This document shows positions 1 through 11,821 of a stretch of 64,000 nt of DNA, one piece after another. The DNA is from Lasiodiplodia sp. COLG20. Its lineage: Eukaryota > Ascomycota > Dothideomycetes > Botryosphaeriales > Botryosphaeriaceae. The notes beneath the pieces are model-generated. The model ran no database searches and had not been told where the DNA came from. It worked only from the letters and a program-made list of their open reading frames with translations. The stretch is taken from assembly GCA_009801085.1 (NCBI GenBank), contig VNWV01000001.1:310001-374000 (forward strand). Direction: 5' to 3'. The translations under genes were made by a program, and so were the position numbers. Position 1 is the first letter of the stretch. Each line of letters begins with the position of its first letter.

Positions 1-1460
1 CGCGGCAAGAGCTGAACTACTCGGAAAAGGTTCGTTGTGTTTGGGCTGCGAAAGAAGAATCGCCTTGCGTAAGTTTACGCGCCGACAAGAAGGACACTGC
101 CAACCTCACACCATTCCTTGCACGGATGTATGAGCGGCTCGTAAAAGACAATTACCCCCACGCTGGCGCAATGCGATCACTCAGTGCTTATTCCGAGGAA
201 CTTGAAGTTGAACAACTGGCCGAATTGAAGCTTTACGTCGAAGGCCCCGGCGAACAAAAGGTAGCAGAAGCGGATGCTGTCTACCGTTTCTTCTCCGGAG
301 AGGTCCTTGAAAACGGCATCACCAGACTCGACGATATGCCACATCTGTCCAAATTTGCGCACAATCTGATCATGTTGGCATCAAGGCACGGAGGACCGCG
401 CCGCAAGGCTACCAAGCCACAGGATTATGTCATTTCAATTTGGGTGGATTGTCCGGGATACACGATTCCTCAAAACTACAAGGAAACGGATTGCCCAAGC
501 CTACTCCAAGACGCCCTGCACCAAATGAATGACACAAGCGGAAGGTTCCTACTTAGCACTGCTCCACTGGGGCTGTTTGAGTCCGAACAGAGTGGTTCAG
601 CGCTCTGGCAACCATCGCGTTATCTTCCGTCAAGCCATGTAGATGACTTGTCTGATATTTACAACGTTCTGGTGAACACCCGCCTGGGGGAACTCATGCC
701 CTCTTCTCAGAAGGTTCCCATAGTCGTAGACGATACGCAAACACTTCCTCTCTCGGCTGGAGCGAAGACCTTTGAGGCGCTCTGGCAATCGTTCCCCCAG
801 CAATCAGCTTCATCGTCGTTCATAGAGTACTTCAATACCATCTCCCAAAACTGGGCCGAAGTGACGGTGGGTGGTATTATGGATTCGATAAACGAGCTGC
901 TGTCACCCTACTCCGAGGCCGAAAGAGACAGCAACGGCAAGCTTCACTTCGTCGTTCCGCCCTCCGACGTTGTGAGAATGTTTGTTCTCTTGAAGCTCTT
1001 CAACCGCTTTCCCGGGGTCAAAGCCTCGGATTTCCCTCAAGCAGCGCACCAGCCTTACGACTTGGACAACCTACATGTTGGCGCGTATGAGCTGGTGAGC
1101 ACTGCTCTCTATCTGGAACTGGATATGTGCTTCGACGAAGGCATGCAGCTTATGTTCTCCGGGACTGAGGGCCACGCCAAGAGTGTGCCCAGAGTCGGGT
1201 TCTGCCGACGGAGTGTTGATATGGAACGGATGTCTGAGAAAGCGATGGATCCAAATGAAAAGCAGGTTTTAACTGTTCGTATGGATTCGGACGTCACAGA
1301 GTCCTTGCTTTTTGAGGCTGAAATGGTAGGCAAGGTGGATGGTTCGCCTGAATACCGTGTGTTTGGCGTCTGGGTTCCAATAGAGCCTGGCGATGAGGGT
1401 GATTTTGGCGCTGCTGCTTGGTATCCCGAAGGCAGAGACGTGAACGCATATCTTGTTTAG
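1..1460 (+). CDS. Unrecognised fungal protein, 5' end outside window
   Basis: The frame is open from base 3 to a TAG stop at 1458-1460, so the protein seen is at least 485 residues. The first ATG is at 126, but the open frame runs through it from the window edge, so the true start is probably upstream. A GTAAGT at 69-74 looks like a donor, but no convincing acceptor follows before the ATG and the frame continues through it. The sequence is soluble-looking, without signal peptide or membrane helix, and of mixed charge, with many Trp, Tyr and Phe residues spread evenly as in a folded globular protein. I recognise no family motif. Codon use and lack of low complexity argue that it is real. Being single-exon over this length is ordinary for these fungi. 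Function unknown. Confidence 0.7.
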   Translation, partial: RQELNYSEKVRCVWAAKEESPCVSLRADKKDTANLTPFLARMYERLVKDNYPHAGAMRSLSAYSEELEVEQLAELKLYVEGPGEQKVAEADAVYRFFSGEVLENGITRLDDMPHLSKFAHNLIMLASRHGGPRRKATKPQDYVISIWVDCPGYTIPQNYKETDCPSLLQDALHQMNDTSGRFLLSTAPLGLFESEQSGSALWQPSRYLPSSHVDDLSDIYNVLVNTRLGELMPSSQKVPIVVDDTQTLPLSAGAKTFEALWQSFPQQSASSSFIEYFNTISQNWAEVTVGGIMDSINELLSPYSEAERDSNGKLHFVVPPSDVVRMFVLLKLFNRFPGVKASDFPQAAHQPYDLDNLHVGAYELVSTALYLELDMCFDEGMQLMFSGTEGHAKSVPRVGFCRRSVDMERMSEKAMDPNEKQVLTVRMDSDVTESLLFEAEMVGKVDGSPEYRVFGVWVPIEPGDEGDFGAAAWYPEGRDVNAYLV

Positions 1461-1542
1461 CACTAGTAGCATCAGACCGCAACTGCCTGTTGACTGGCTG
1501 TCAACTGGCTCATCTTAATGCTTCTTGTTCAATCCATCTTTC

Positions 1543-1661
1543 ACGTACGACCATAGGTCGCAGAATGCAGGGCTTCCCGTCCGCTCAGCCGTACTTAAGC
1601 TGCGAACCGGCCGATTAGTACTCAAGTGGGTGACCATTGGGGAATCCCGGCTGTTGTACGT
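1543..1661 (+). rRNA. 5S ribosomal RNA gene
   Basis: This 119-bp segment matches the fungal 5S rRNA pattern end to end. It opens with ACGTACGACCATAGG and carries the near-invariant GGGCTTCCCGTCCGCTCAGC followed by CGTACTTAAG. It then has the internal control region around AGTGGGTGACC and closes with CCCGGCTGTTGTACGT. The first and last nine bases pair to form helix I. The GGTCGCAG and CTGCGAACC arms differ from the Neurospora-type sequence but still pair with each other, which points to compensatory change in a functional copy. A TTTT run begins at 1661 and serves as the RNA polymerase III terminator. A lone 5S gene between protein genes is normal in Pezizomycotina, where 5S genes are dispersed. 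Confidence 0.95.
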
Positions 1662-2305
1662 TTTGCAATTCATTTTTGGTGGTGTGCGGTGGGTCAGTGC
1701 TAACGTTTTGCGGATTAGTGCTCTAAACGAGATTACCAATTGCGAGGGTCAATACGAACCAATCGAACTCTGCAGCTATCGGAGATTGTATCCAAAATGA
1801 TGCGAGTCGAGGAATCATTTGCGAGCACACGTGTATAAAAGTGCAGGTGGCACTTGTTGGGCCATGTGTAACATCTTCAGTGCTTGAGAGAAATATCGTG
1901 TCTATTTCTGATTTTTCTCCACTACGCCCTCTTATTTGTTGCTCGTAGGCTTGCACAACATTGTCGGGTCGGAAAACAGCAATGTATGCCTATTGATTGA
2001 TCGTACAACCGAAATATTCAAAGTCGTTTTGGCTCCACACTGAAACTATTGAATTGTGCACATATTTCTAAAGCATGACATGCTTGCTACTTTCGGATGC
2101 ATTCAACTCATGTTGAAGCTAATTTCTGCGAAGCCAGAATCCACAGCTTGCACCTTTCATTCGCTGCCGGATCGTCCACTATTTCAAATTTGTTCGTCTC
2201 TAACTTCATAGCTTTTGCTCTCTTCATCACGTAGCTCTCAAACTTCGGCAGTCCATTCTCACCGCTCTTCAGCATGCCGCTCGCCGCAAAGCTTACTATA
2301 CAGTC
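1662..2305. other. Intergenic stretch without recognised gene
   Basis: AT-leaning sequence between the 5S gene and the broken gene relic. Only short open frames without coding character are present. I see no repeat or RNA gene here. Confidence 0.5.
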
Positions 2306-2800
2306 CTACAGCACCTCTGCCACAGTTGCGTTCAATCCACACTCAGCCGATTGACCCGGAGCGTAGAAGGTACACGGCAGATCCTGTCCATGCGACGCAG
2401 GCGGCACATCAGAGAGATAAGCGTACGACAGCTCATCATCTGCATCCTTCGTAGAAACAAATGGAGCATTCAATGCGTATGCATTGCAATTGATGAGCAC
2501 CTCACTCGGGAGCAGTGCCTCCTGTTCCCGAATATCCGCATACAGTGCATTGGAGCCATTGTAAGCAGGCGAATATATCTCGTTGGCAATCAAGTCAACG
2601 AGACCAGTGTAGTTGCCGCCGCCGCCGCCGTCACCGCCGCCCTATTCCTTCCCCTCCTTCTCACCATCACTTCCGAACGCCGCCTCCAAGTACCCCAAAA
2701 GCTGCTCCTCCGTCTCCAGCTTCGGCGCCACGGACCCTCCGCCAAGATCGGGACGTGCGGCCTCGTCGGGAGGCGGCGGGAGGTGTGGTAGGTGGCTTGG
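2306..2800 (-). pseudogene. Relic of an unrecognised protein gene with an in-frame stop
   Basis: Read on the minus strand, one frame gives convincing protein in two parts. The first, from about 2800 to 2646, is acidic and helical (for example KLETEEQLLGYLEAAFG). It ends at a TAG near 2645, and the same frame resumes at once with a glycine run from a GGC repeat. It continues as NYTGLVDLIANEIYSPAYNG, with Cys residues and normal amino-acid composition, to a stop at 2306. No ATG precedes the second part; the longest frame starts only at TTG. Splicing could remove the stop only if the intron lay inside the GGC-rich segment, and I see no good donor there. I therefore call it a decayed gene. The family is not recognised. 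Confidence 0.4.
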
Positions 2801-4262
2801 GCGTGGGAGGAGGGGTCGGTGTATGTGTGGTTGTTTCCAGCGCAGGGGCGAGGCGTTGGTTGTGGAGGCCGGCGGGGCGGCATATCTGCAGTTGGAGAAG
2901 TTTTAATAATCTTCAGTTTTCTAAGGGGGCCGAAAAGCTGTCAGAGATAACTGCTTTTCTCGTTTTTAGAAACAAGTATCGAGACTACCACCTTACATTG
3001 TATTCAGCGGCGCGTTAAAGCTCGTAACCTAGGTCGACGACGGGTGGCGAGTTTGGTTTATCGGCCAGAGCTACGGGAGCGGGCGTGAGAAGCGCCGCAA
3101 AGGCCACGGCCTCGGTGATGCCAATTTTGCCAAAAAGCATCTCGGAGGACGGCCGTCAAAGAGGTTGAAGACCATAATACGGGAGAACAGAGGAAGATGC
3201 TGAGAACAGATAGGCGTTACTCAGGACCAAGTTTAATAGTAAAATTGTTGATTGGGCTTAAATCCTCCAGTGGTACTGTCTAAGCTTATTGGGCTACCGG
3301 ACCGGATTGAACACTGAGCATGCTTCAATAGCGCGGCACCATGAAGCAGCAGCGTTCACTTGCAGCCATATTTTGTGTCATCGCAACGATCCGTGTATCA
3401 CTAAGCTGCAGAACGGTGATCTTGTATGATAAACTTCCAGAGGAGCACATTTTATGCAGAAGGGAAGAGGCCAAGACACAAGAATTAATCGTGTACAGAA
3501 AAACCGCTTTGGCAACAACTTCTTCACGAACATCGACTTTTGGTCGCCGGGGGCGAGGAGGGCTCAGCCACGGTGTAATGTGCCGCCCTTAATGGGATGT
3601 TGCAGCTTAAACCAAAGTGGCACAGAGGGAGGGGGCGGAAAGTCACATTCTACGCAGACTTTCCCAGTCCGGTAGTTGCACCCGTCCATTTGTCCTGCAT
3701 CACACATGCACAGCAGCTGTTGAGTGGATAAAACTCGTAGAATCGAATTATTCCCACACAGCCACCATCCTGTCTTGTATCTGTGAATGATAATTGGCCT
3801 ACAAAAAAGGCCGAAAGAGATCTGAACCCAACGTTTTCTTTCCTAAGAGCCTTGTTACCCTACGCAGTAGATCAAAACTCAACAAGGATCTTCAGGCTAG
3901 AACGCACAATTTTCCAAAAGTTTTGTAGCAGTGCTCATGTTGCGGCTGAGAAAATCATCATTCCGTTGCTTCATTCAATCTCCCTTTTCGAAGAAGAAAG
4001 CGCAACTGCCCAGGCTAAATTATTCCCGCCATCCTCCCAAATTCCCACGATGATGCACACCGACCCTTCCTAAGCATTAAACAAAAATGTACCAAAAAAA
4101 AAAATATCCGCAAAACGTTTCTCCTTGGTATATCCCATATGCCCGCCCACCCACCGACCAACCAACCCACAGAAAAAAGTACTCCAACGCCCAACCAAAA
4201 TCTTCAATCAATCATCATTAACTCCTTCCCCTCTCCCTCTCCCTTCCCTCCCACTCACTTAC
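2801..4262. other. Intergenic stretch downstream of the histidine kinase gene
   Basis: About 1.46 kb with no gene I can support. The end next to the kinase stop codon is pyrimidine-rich on the + strand (CCCTCCCTCTCC type), which is the 3' flank of the minus-strand kinase. Short A runs near 4080-4110 are the only simple repeats. Confidence 0.5.
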
Positions 4263-7200
4263 TCACAACACCTCCCCCACCACCGGCCCAAACGGCACCG
4301 ACGCCTTCCTTCCCGGCCCCATCCCCACCTGCCCCTGCCCCGCCACCATTCCCACGACCCCATCCTCCTGCTGCACCATGACGACCGGACCTCCCTCTCT
4401 CCCCTCGCCGACCCCTCCATTCGCAACCCAGTTATCCAGCAACCTCCCCACCTCGCGGAAACTAACAGGCTTAGTCATGTACAAGTCGAACCCACTCGTA
4501 AACGCCTCGCTCTGATCGCGACCGCTCGCCAACCCCGTCAGCGCGACGATCAACGAAGGCGGCGGGCGCAGGTGCGGCATGTGCGGCGGCAGCTGCGCCG
4601 CGAATTCCGCTTCCAGCGCGCGGATGCGGCGGGTCGCCTCGAAGCCGTTCATGATGGGCATGCTGATGTCCATGAAGATGATGTCGGGTGGTGCTGGTAC
4701 GTGCTGGTGCTTGTTCTGGCCGTTTTGACCGTTCGTGTTCGTGTTCGTGTCGTTACCGAACAGCAGCGACTCGAACACAGCCACCGCCTCCGCGCCGTCG
4801 GCCGCAGAGTGCACGGCCGTGTATGCGCGCTTGCGCATGAATGTCTGCAGCAGGCGAAGGTTGACGGCGTTGTCGTCGACGAGCAGCAGGCGCGGCGTGC
4901 GCCCCCCGCCGCCGCCGCCGCCATTGTGCAGGCCGTGAGGCGTGGGCGTCTTGGAGCTGCGGCGGCTGCTGATGCTCTTGTGGCGGGTGGGCGTGACGGT
5001 GCCGGCCGTGTCGACGGACGAGGGTCTGTTGACGACGGTAGTGACGGTGGCAGAGTCGGCGAAAGGGCTGGGGGCTAATGACGGTTTGCGGACGAGGTCG
5101 GATAAGGAGTGGTTGTTATTGTTGTCGTTGCTCGTCACCGCGACGCCTTGAGAGCTCATCGGAGAGGCCGGGGGCGCTTCGTTCTGCAGTCGTTCCTGCG
5201 GCGTCCAGGACATTGTCCGGCTGTGCTCGAAGGGAGGTCGCTCTTCATGTGGTGGTGGGGCGGAGGAAGATGTCGTTCCATTGCCTCGGGGTGGTGCGGG
5301 TGCTGGGTCGGGGAATGGGAACTCTCCGTTCAGCTCTACCGGCGGGATGGCGTTAGGAGAAGGTAGTGTATCCATGGCCATGTGGGCGTTCATGCTCTCG
5401 TCGTTACCGAGGATGTCGCCTTGATGGAGGACGCTCAAGGTTTCTGGCGCGCCGTTACGGTTCGTATTCAATGTTATTTGCTCGACGCGAGTCACCACCT
5501 CATCAACAAAAATGTCCTCTGTGGTCTCCGGCGAGACGACAGAATCCGCGATACTGCTAGGGCTGATCTTTTTGGCTCGCTTGTCCATGACGTTCTGCAG
5601 CGCCTTGGCTAGCTTGTATGGACCAACAGGCCTGGGCAAGTACTCCAGGTTTACGTGCTTCATCAGTTCGTCTGTGGCAGAGTATTTGCTAGTACCGGCG
5701 CGAATGACGAGGAGCATAGGGCCACTTGACAAGTTCCCCCTCAAGCATGGGCAGAGCTCGAGGAGATACGGCAGGTCAACTTCGTCGACCGTGATGAGGT
5801 CGGGTTGAGTCTCAGGACACCAATTGAAGACATCCGAAAAGCCGTACCAGTCCTTGAGGAAGCATTCGAGCGAAGCTTTCTCGAGTTCCAACGCACGGGT
5901 GGTAAGAGGGCTCGTAAGTTTCTCGTAATCTGGTGGCCTGAACATCGCCGCCGTCATTCCGGATGCGGTCAGCCTGACGGAGTTCAGGCAAGACTGGATG
6001 GGTCGGTGGCTGCCACCAGTTCCGGTGCTGGCCGCCGTGCCCGTAGACGAGGCGGGAGCTGACGCTGGTGTCGTGGTCGAATTGGTACTACTGCTGCCAC
6101 CACCACCCTTGACCATTGGTAGTGTCACCACTACGTCGGTACCGACGCCAAGCGCGCTTCTGATGTTGATATCGCCGTTGAGCATGTCAACGATGGATCG
6201 CACTAGAGACAGGCCAAGCCCAGTTCCTGGGTTAATGGGATTTTCCTGCGCGAAGGGCGTGAAGAGCTTGGTCCTGAGATATTCAGGCGAGATGCCTTGC
6301 CCCGAATCGGATATCGTAAGGGTAACGATACTGGTGGCGGGAAGATCTTGAGTACCGTTTGTGTTTTGAGACGGCGCATCCTTGATATCCTTGGCGCTGA
6401 GGCTCACCCGGATGAAACCATTCCTGGTGTACTTGATTGCGTTTCCAAAAAGGTTCATGACAATACGCCGGACAGCTCCTGGCTGCGTAATAAAGTCCCA
6501 CCTACGCGCCTCGATATTCATGATAATCTCCACGGCTGGTCGTGTTGCCTTTTGTGAGACTCCATCTTCCAGCGTACCCAGGTTCCGATTGGGTGCTCCT
6601 TGGAGTTTGTCATCCGCATTCTCAAAGGTGGTAATGTCCCGGAAAACGTGGCCTAACGCCACCCCTGCAACGACTTCCTCCGTTATGGCTGCGAGGTCCA
6701 CGGCGTCATAGATGTTGAGGGTGGGTTGCTGCATTATCGGATGTAGTGCATTTTGAGCACTTCCGTCCTTGCGCGATTTCCTTGCTTTCCGAATATTCCT
6801 TTCAAACGAGTTGATCTTGGAGTAATCCAGAACCATGTTGATGGTATCCAAAAGTGTCCGTGCACAGCTGTCAGCCGTTGATACCAAAGATTTCTGGTAC
6901 GACGAACATTCCGTGTCTTCCAGGAATTCGCAGGATGCCAGGATGCCGTGCAGGGGCGAGCGGAGTTCGTGCGAAATGGATCCGATGAAATCGCTCTTCT
7001 GCTGGTCCGAAGCCATAGTCGCAAGACGGGCGACTTCGGTCATAACGCAGCTGCAGAAGGCTATAGTGTGGAGAAAATCGGGGTTGTGGCCAAAAGTCCG
7101 GAAATCCGAGGTGTTGTAAACGAAGCAAGCGACCCAAGACTCAATCTGAACGTCCCAGAGGGGAACAAAAATGACCTGGCGAGCTCCTGGGAAGTGCCGG

Positions 7201-8979
7201 GCAATAATGACGGCCTCGCTCCTCGATGGCAGCCTCCGCCTTGTCCCGGTCGAAGTCGGCGAGTATTCTGTCGTGAGTGATTCTTCTCCTGAGGAGCCCT
7301 GACTTAGACCATCATCACCAAAACTGTAGAGTTTTCCTCGAGGATGACGCCGGATCATCTTTGCTAAATCTTCAGGCGAAAGTGGTGTGAATTCTTCCGG
7401 GTTACCATCTTGGTCATCTTCATGTATTGCAGGCGAAGCCATATGGGCCAGGATATCCACGGAATGGCTAGAATCCCCGTAAGACGGTGCGTTATCCATA
7501 GAATGGTCGGTTAGACTGCCGAATGACACGCGATGTTGCGCAGCACTTTCTTTTAAATCGTCCACGGAAGGATTCACCGAGGGATGGGGAGCACCGTCGG
7601 GACGGAGGCCTGCCGTGGTGCTCATGAAAACAACACCTCCACCACCTTTCAACGACAAGGAATCCATCAGGCCTTTCGAAGCCCGCTCAAACGTTTCCGG
7701 GTGGTCATTATCACAAACTCTGGAATTCGTCTCGGTCTCGGACTCGTCACTGGAATTGGCGGGATCTGCGTTTCTGGAACCAATGCTCCGACGGCTACTC
7801 CTAGTGGATTTTGGTGTTCCGGGCAATTTCGGACTTGCAATGGATTCGCTATGTTCCTCCCCCTTGACACTCCGTGCGGCCTTGTACTCGGCAAAGGTGG
7901 TATGCTTGAGACTCCGGTTCCTGTGGTGGTTGACTGGGCGTTTGCGTTTGCGAAGCGGATGCTCGGGGTCTACGAAGGCTGCGAGGCACATGTTCATGTT
8001 GACGGCGCGTTTCCGGTCCTCCTTCTCCTTCATGAGCTCGAGATGCTCCATTACGTTACTTGCCATGATTGTAAGAACTGTCAAAAGAAGTTAGTACCAT
8101 AATACAAGCATGCTGGCGGAGCCGGCATTGCCAAGCGGCATCTGAGAAAGGGCGCTAGCCCTCCTAGGAATACTGTGCGGAGCCGTCTCCGACGCAAGCC
8201 GAACGGAAAACTCAGCCCCACCGCACTGGTAGTGCGTTCCACTCCGGCCGAAAGGTCAACGTTCAAAAAAGCGAAGATTGATGGCGAACCTACATTTCCT
8301 GGCAGAAGCACTGAGCGGCTCACGCGGTTTGATGTCCATGGCGAATAGAGAGCCAATGGCAATGCCCTTCTTGGTCCTCAACGGCACACCCACGTAGTAT
8401 CTGTAACAGAATTTGTCAGTGGTCAAGACTCAGCTCGGATCCACAGCATGTGTTTACCTGAAGTACGGCTCGCCCGCCACGAATGGCAACGAACTGTACT
8501 GGGCATCTTTGGACAGATCTAGCACCTCGAAGCACGCAGGCGAGCCATCAGAGCTTGGGGTCTGTTCCAGCGTCTGCTCGCATAAGCGACCTCGCTTGGG
8601 TACGCTCTTGCACTGAGGGTTCCACAACAGGTCAGCCAGGTACAATACGGAAAACATGGAAGAGCCGGAAGCTTACAACGGCCCAGACTGCATCGTCCGG
8701 ATGCTCGGATTCATCGCAGTTGGCGAGGTCAAGTGTTTTGGTGCTCTCGGCGACAAAGTACTGCGTCTCGCGGTCAATTAGGCTGATGATGGCGCGCTGG
8801 ATGTCCAATCGCCAGGCGATGAGCTGGCAATGCGCAGTGAGTACCGTGTCCGGGGTGGCGGCGCGCGCGACTGGGACGGTGTTCGGCGGCTGGAAGTACT
8901 TGTACAGCTCTCTCGCACGGCTGCTGTCGGTGCAGACAGCAACGGGCTGGGCTTGGGGCTCGGGCTGCTGGTACCCCAT
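4263..8979 (-). CDS. Fungal hybrid histidine kinase with N-terminal GAF-like region
   Basis: Four exons: 8979-8677, 8612-8458, 8400-8294 and 8077-4263, giving 1459 residues with matching phases. ATG 8979 has A at -3. The first 190 residues form a GAF-like sensor region (IDRETQYFVAEST, then VGVPLRTKKGIAIGSL). The HisKA box FIGSISHELRSPLHGIL has the phospho-acceptor His at about 558. The ATPase domain follows, with the N box near 730, DSGQG near 779 and GTGLGL near 806. A C-terminal receiver (about 1250-1420) has LLVDDNAVN, acceptor Asp about 1325 (FMDISMP) and Lys about 1391 (YMTKP). Between ATPase and receiver lies a long linker holding a receiver-like segment (about 905-1020). There is no membrane helix, so it is a cytosolic sensor feeding the His-Asp phosphorelay. 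The exact fungal kinase group is not assigned. Confidence 0.93.
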
Positions 8980-9653
8980 GTTTTAGGGGTGTTTGTACGA
9001 GTTGGACAGCAGCACGGCGGCGACAGAACCGTGGCCGGGGGAGGGCATGGAGCGTTTGTTTTGTGCAGAAAACGGTGGTGGAGAGCACTGCAGCGCCACA
9101 GCGGTCGGGCTCGCACATATCTGTCGTTGGGGCCTAGGCTGGTGGCCGGGGCGGTTGGCGAGGGAGGCCGTTCGCTGCGGACTTCCGGCTGGCCGCCAAG
9201 CAGCACTACAGCGCCATCGCGCCGTCGCCCGCACTACGGCTCGCCGTAGGCGTGGCTTGGAGCGACTCTGTTCGCATGCGGGCCCAGGCCACTGCAGAGC
9301 ATCCGACTGCTGAACCCTGATCCATGCCCAACCGAGCATGGCCGCCGCTGAGCCCGAGCCGCACTGTTGCTGCCAGCTATTGCAATATCTCTCACGGCTC
9401 CCGCGGAGCCCCCCTGTGGTGGCGACTCGCAACAGAGTTTATCAGCTCAACGGTCGGGCCTGCCGGGCCTACCGGCCCTCCCTCCTCGGAAATGATCATT
9501 GACTGCCGTTATTCGTTTGTGTGCTACTCTGCCCTCCAAACCCTCGACTATGCGAGTCATCCGCCCGCTCGTGTAATCTGGCCAAGCGCTGACATGAGGC
9601 GCCCTGGCTGACGGGCCCTGACTCTCTAAGCGTGCACAATCCACCTCCTCGCC
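8980..9653. promoter_or_regulatory. Upstream region of the histidine kinase gene
   Basis: These 674 bp lie between the stop of the 2EXR-type gene and the start of the kinase, both on the minus strand, so the segment is the kinase 5' flank. It is GC-rich and carries open frames without family similarity. No TATA box is evident. Confidence 0.4.
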
Positions 9654-10541
9654 TTAAGCCGTGCCCGCTGACTCCGCGCGCTGCTGCTGACACTCACGAC
9701 ACTCGAGATACAGCGCCGCGCAGAACTCGCGGATCGGCTGCCAGCCCTCAGGGTCATCCGTCACCACATGATTCGCCGGACACGTCCATTTCCACCGCCC
9801 GTCGGCGTCCCTCTTCAGGCAGTTCTCGCCCAGCGTCCACGACTCCAGCCCGAAAGTGATGGCGGTGAAGCGCGGCTCTGCTAGGTCTTTGAACTGTTGC
9901 GACACCTGACTCCACAGCCATAGCGGGTTCCACATGCGGTCTGGCACCGCGTGCACATGGAGCCTGAGCTTCTCGACTCGTTTCATTGCGCTCAGACTCC
10001 TGGACACGCGGTCCCTCAATCCCCAGTCGCGAGGCATCGAGCGCGGATCTCGCGAGCCGAGCATGTTGGATGTTGCAATGATGCGGATCTCGCAGCTGCG
10101 CACCTTGGTGACACTGTCGCGACTCAGCGGCCACAAATTCGCGCTCTGCTCATTCGAACGATCGACATTCAGGGTGAAGGTTGCGCTTTTGCAGAGCACG
10201 TCCATGAACTCCCGGTGAAGCTGGCGGCTGGCCAGTAGGATGCCATATTTCGGGTAGGTGGGCTTCTTGCGGTGCGGGATCCAGGACGCCATGCTCAAGG
10301 GGCGCGGCGCGCGCATGGCCTCAGTTGGAAAGGAGGGGTTGCAGTCAGGGTCCACCATCTCCTCGTAGACCATGTTGCGGATCTCAGCCGGCAGGCCGGT
10401 GAAGTTGAAAAAGGGCTCCGGCTTTGCGGCGCGACGTTTCTGGAAGTAGAGAAGCAGCGGCAGCGAAAGGGCAACCGCCAAGGCCAGGGTCCACGCCGAA
10501 AGAGTCCAGTTAGCGGGCGTGGTTGCCATAGCGAGAGCCAT
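9654..10541 (-). CDS. 2EXR/F-box-like domain protein with N-terminal membrane anchor
   Basis: Single exon, 295 residues, ATG at 10541 and TAA at 9656-9654. Residues about 10-35 (WTLSAWTLALAVALSLPLLL followed by FQKRR) form one hydrophobic helix with a basic flank, so the protein is probably membrane-anchored. The segment after it, FFNFTGLPAEIRNMVYEEMV, is the typical opening of fungal 2EXR or F-box-like proteins (F-x-LP-x-EIRNMVYE). The motif LLASRQLHREFMDVL and the later strand-rich region also fit that group. Such proteins are numerous in filamentous ascomycetes and mostly uncharacterised; a substrate-adaptor role is only a guess. A second ATG five codons in (MATTPANW) is an alternative start. 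It lies in tandem with the kinase gene, 0.67 kb away. Confidence 0.8.
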   Translation of the reverse strand: MALAMATTPANWTLSAWTLALAVALSLPLLLYFQKRRAAKPEPFFNFTGLPAEIRNMVYEEMVDPDCNPSFPTEAMRAPRPLSMASWIPHRKKPTYPKYGILLASRQLHREFMDVLCKSATFTLNVDRSNEQSANLWPLSRDSVTKVRSCEIRIIATSNMLGSRDPRSMPRDWGLRDRVSRSLSAMKRVEKLRLHVHAVPDRMWNPLWLWSQVSQQFKDLAEPRFTAITFGLESWTLGENCLKRDADGRWKWTCPANHVVTDDPEGWQPIREFCAALYLECRECQQQRAESAGTA

Positions 10542-11821
10542 GAGCGGTGTAGACGCGGTCGACAGCGAACGGAAGCGGCTCTGTGCTGGGCAGTCCGCGT
10601 AAATGAGTGCGAGTGAGGGTTACGTGGAGGGTCGTACACGAAGCTGCTGCGCTGGCTTATACTCTCTCCTGTTGCCTTGCGGGATTAGCACAGCCACGCC
10701 AGGCACGGACCGACATTGTAGGGCTGAGGCAGCCCCTATGGAAGTCTAGACAGATGCGGCAGCCCGGGAGGCACGGAGGAGACAAGCGCTCGACGGCGAG
10801 AGGGCGTTCCCGGAGTTGAGCGCCCTCGTGCTCCAGCGACGAGTGGCTCTGTCTTGACAAATGCGGACGCGCAGGCGGAGCGACTTCCGGCGAGCGCGGT
10901 GGGACGAGGCTGTCACGATGGTCAGGGTGCAGTCATACGCCGGCGGACCCAGAGTTGGCCGACAAGCTTTTGCGGGGTGAAGGAGGAGCTGCTGTGCCGT
11001 CCTGTTGAACAGCAGATCTGCCGCTGAGTAAGGATGCAAGCGAAAGGCCCAGGCACGCCGTGCAGCGGTGGATCTTCCGACGAACACCCTAATCACGACC
11101 ACACCCCTCAGGCGCCCTCCAGTGCTCTGTCAGCACGCCCGCGTGCGCCGTCAGCATCCAAACCTCATCAAGCACCCATTGCCTGCGCTGGTCGTTCGAC
11201 GCGCGCGCGCCCGAGACGTGCCCGAAAGGCCGGGATAACGTGTCTGCCTGCGGATCGTTGCCAAAACCTGCTGCGCTGCTGCGACATCGCCCTGCGCGTC
11301 GCCGGGGTCTCTGCGACTCTTCCAGCGCCTTCCTCGTCCGCGTGCACCTTTTGGGGCACTGCTTAACGCCGAAGCTGCGGTACGGCCCCTCTAGTGCCAT
11401 CCAGCGCGATGTGATTCTTCACTTTCATCGATCTGGAGCGGGGATCATCCCTTGAATCAGCTGACACAACTTGGAAAAACCAAGTCGTCGTCCTTGCTTG
11501 CCCCGGCTTCTGCGCACCACCAATTGTGCCGTCTGATTCATTTCCGCGCCGGCCAATTGCCGTCGTGCCGCGCTCCCGTGTGAGGTCATCCCGAGCTTGT
11601 CTGCGCCTTGGGCGACGTGTGTCACCGACGTCGACGCGCCTGGAGCTCTACCCAGATGCTTGTTTACGTGTGCTGCCCTGTGACGAGCCTTGACGCTGGT
11701 GACGTTCGATTCCAAGGCGCATATAAGATCACGTCGCTGCTCCTCCAATTGTTCGCCATCTCTCAGCTCACAGCTGTTGCTCACCTTCCAAATCCCCAGC
11801 TCCCTCGTCAGACGTGACACT
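10542..11821. promoter_or_regulatory. Divergent intergenic region with MARVEL-gene promoter
   Basis: This 1.28-kb GC-rich region separates the minus-strand 2EXR gene from the plus-strand MARVEL-like gene. It holds only shadow frames. The part next to 11822 contains a TATA box at 11721. Confidence 0.5.
11721..11727 (+). promoter_or_regulatory. TATA box of the MARVEL-like gene
   Basis: ATATAAG lies 95-101 bp upstream of the ATG at 11822, a suitable distance for a short 5' leader. The call rests on sequence and position only. Confidence 0.55.

Noticed and set aside
11701..11710. GACGTTCGAT upstream of the MARVEL-like gene as an array motif copy
   Set aside because: Only the ten-base core matches; the GGAAGGATT half and the GTTG tail are missing.
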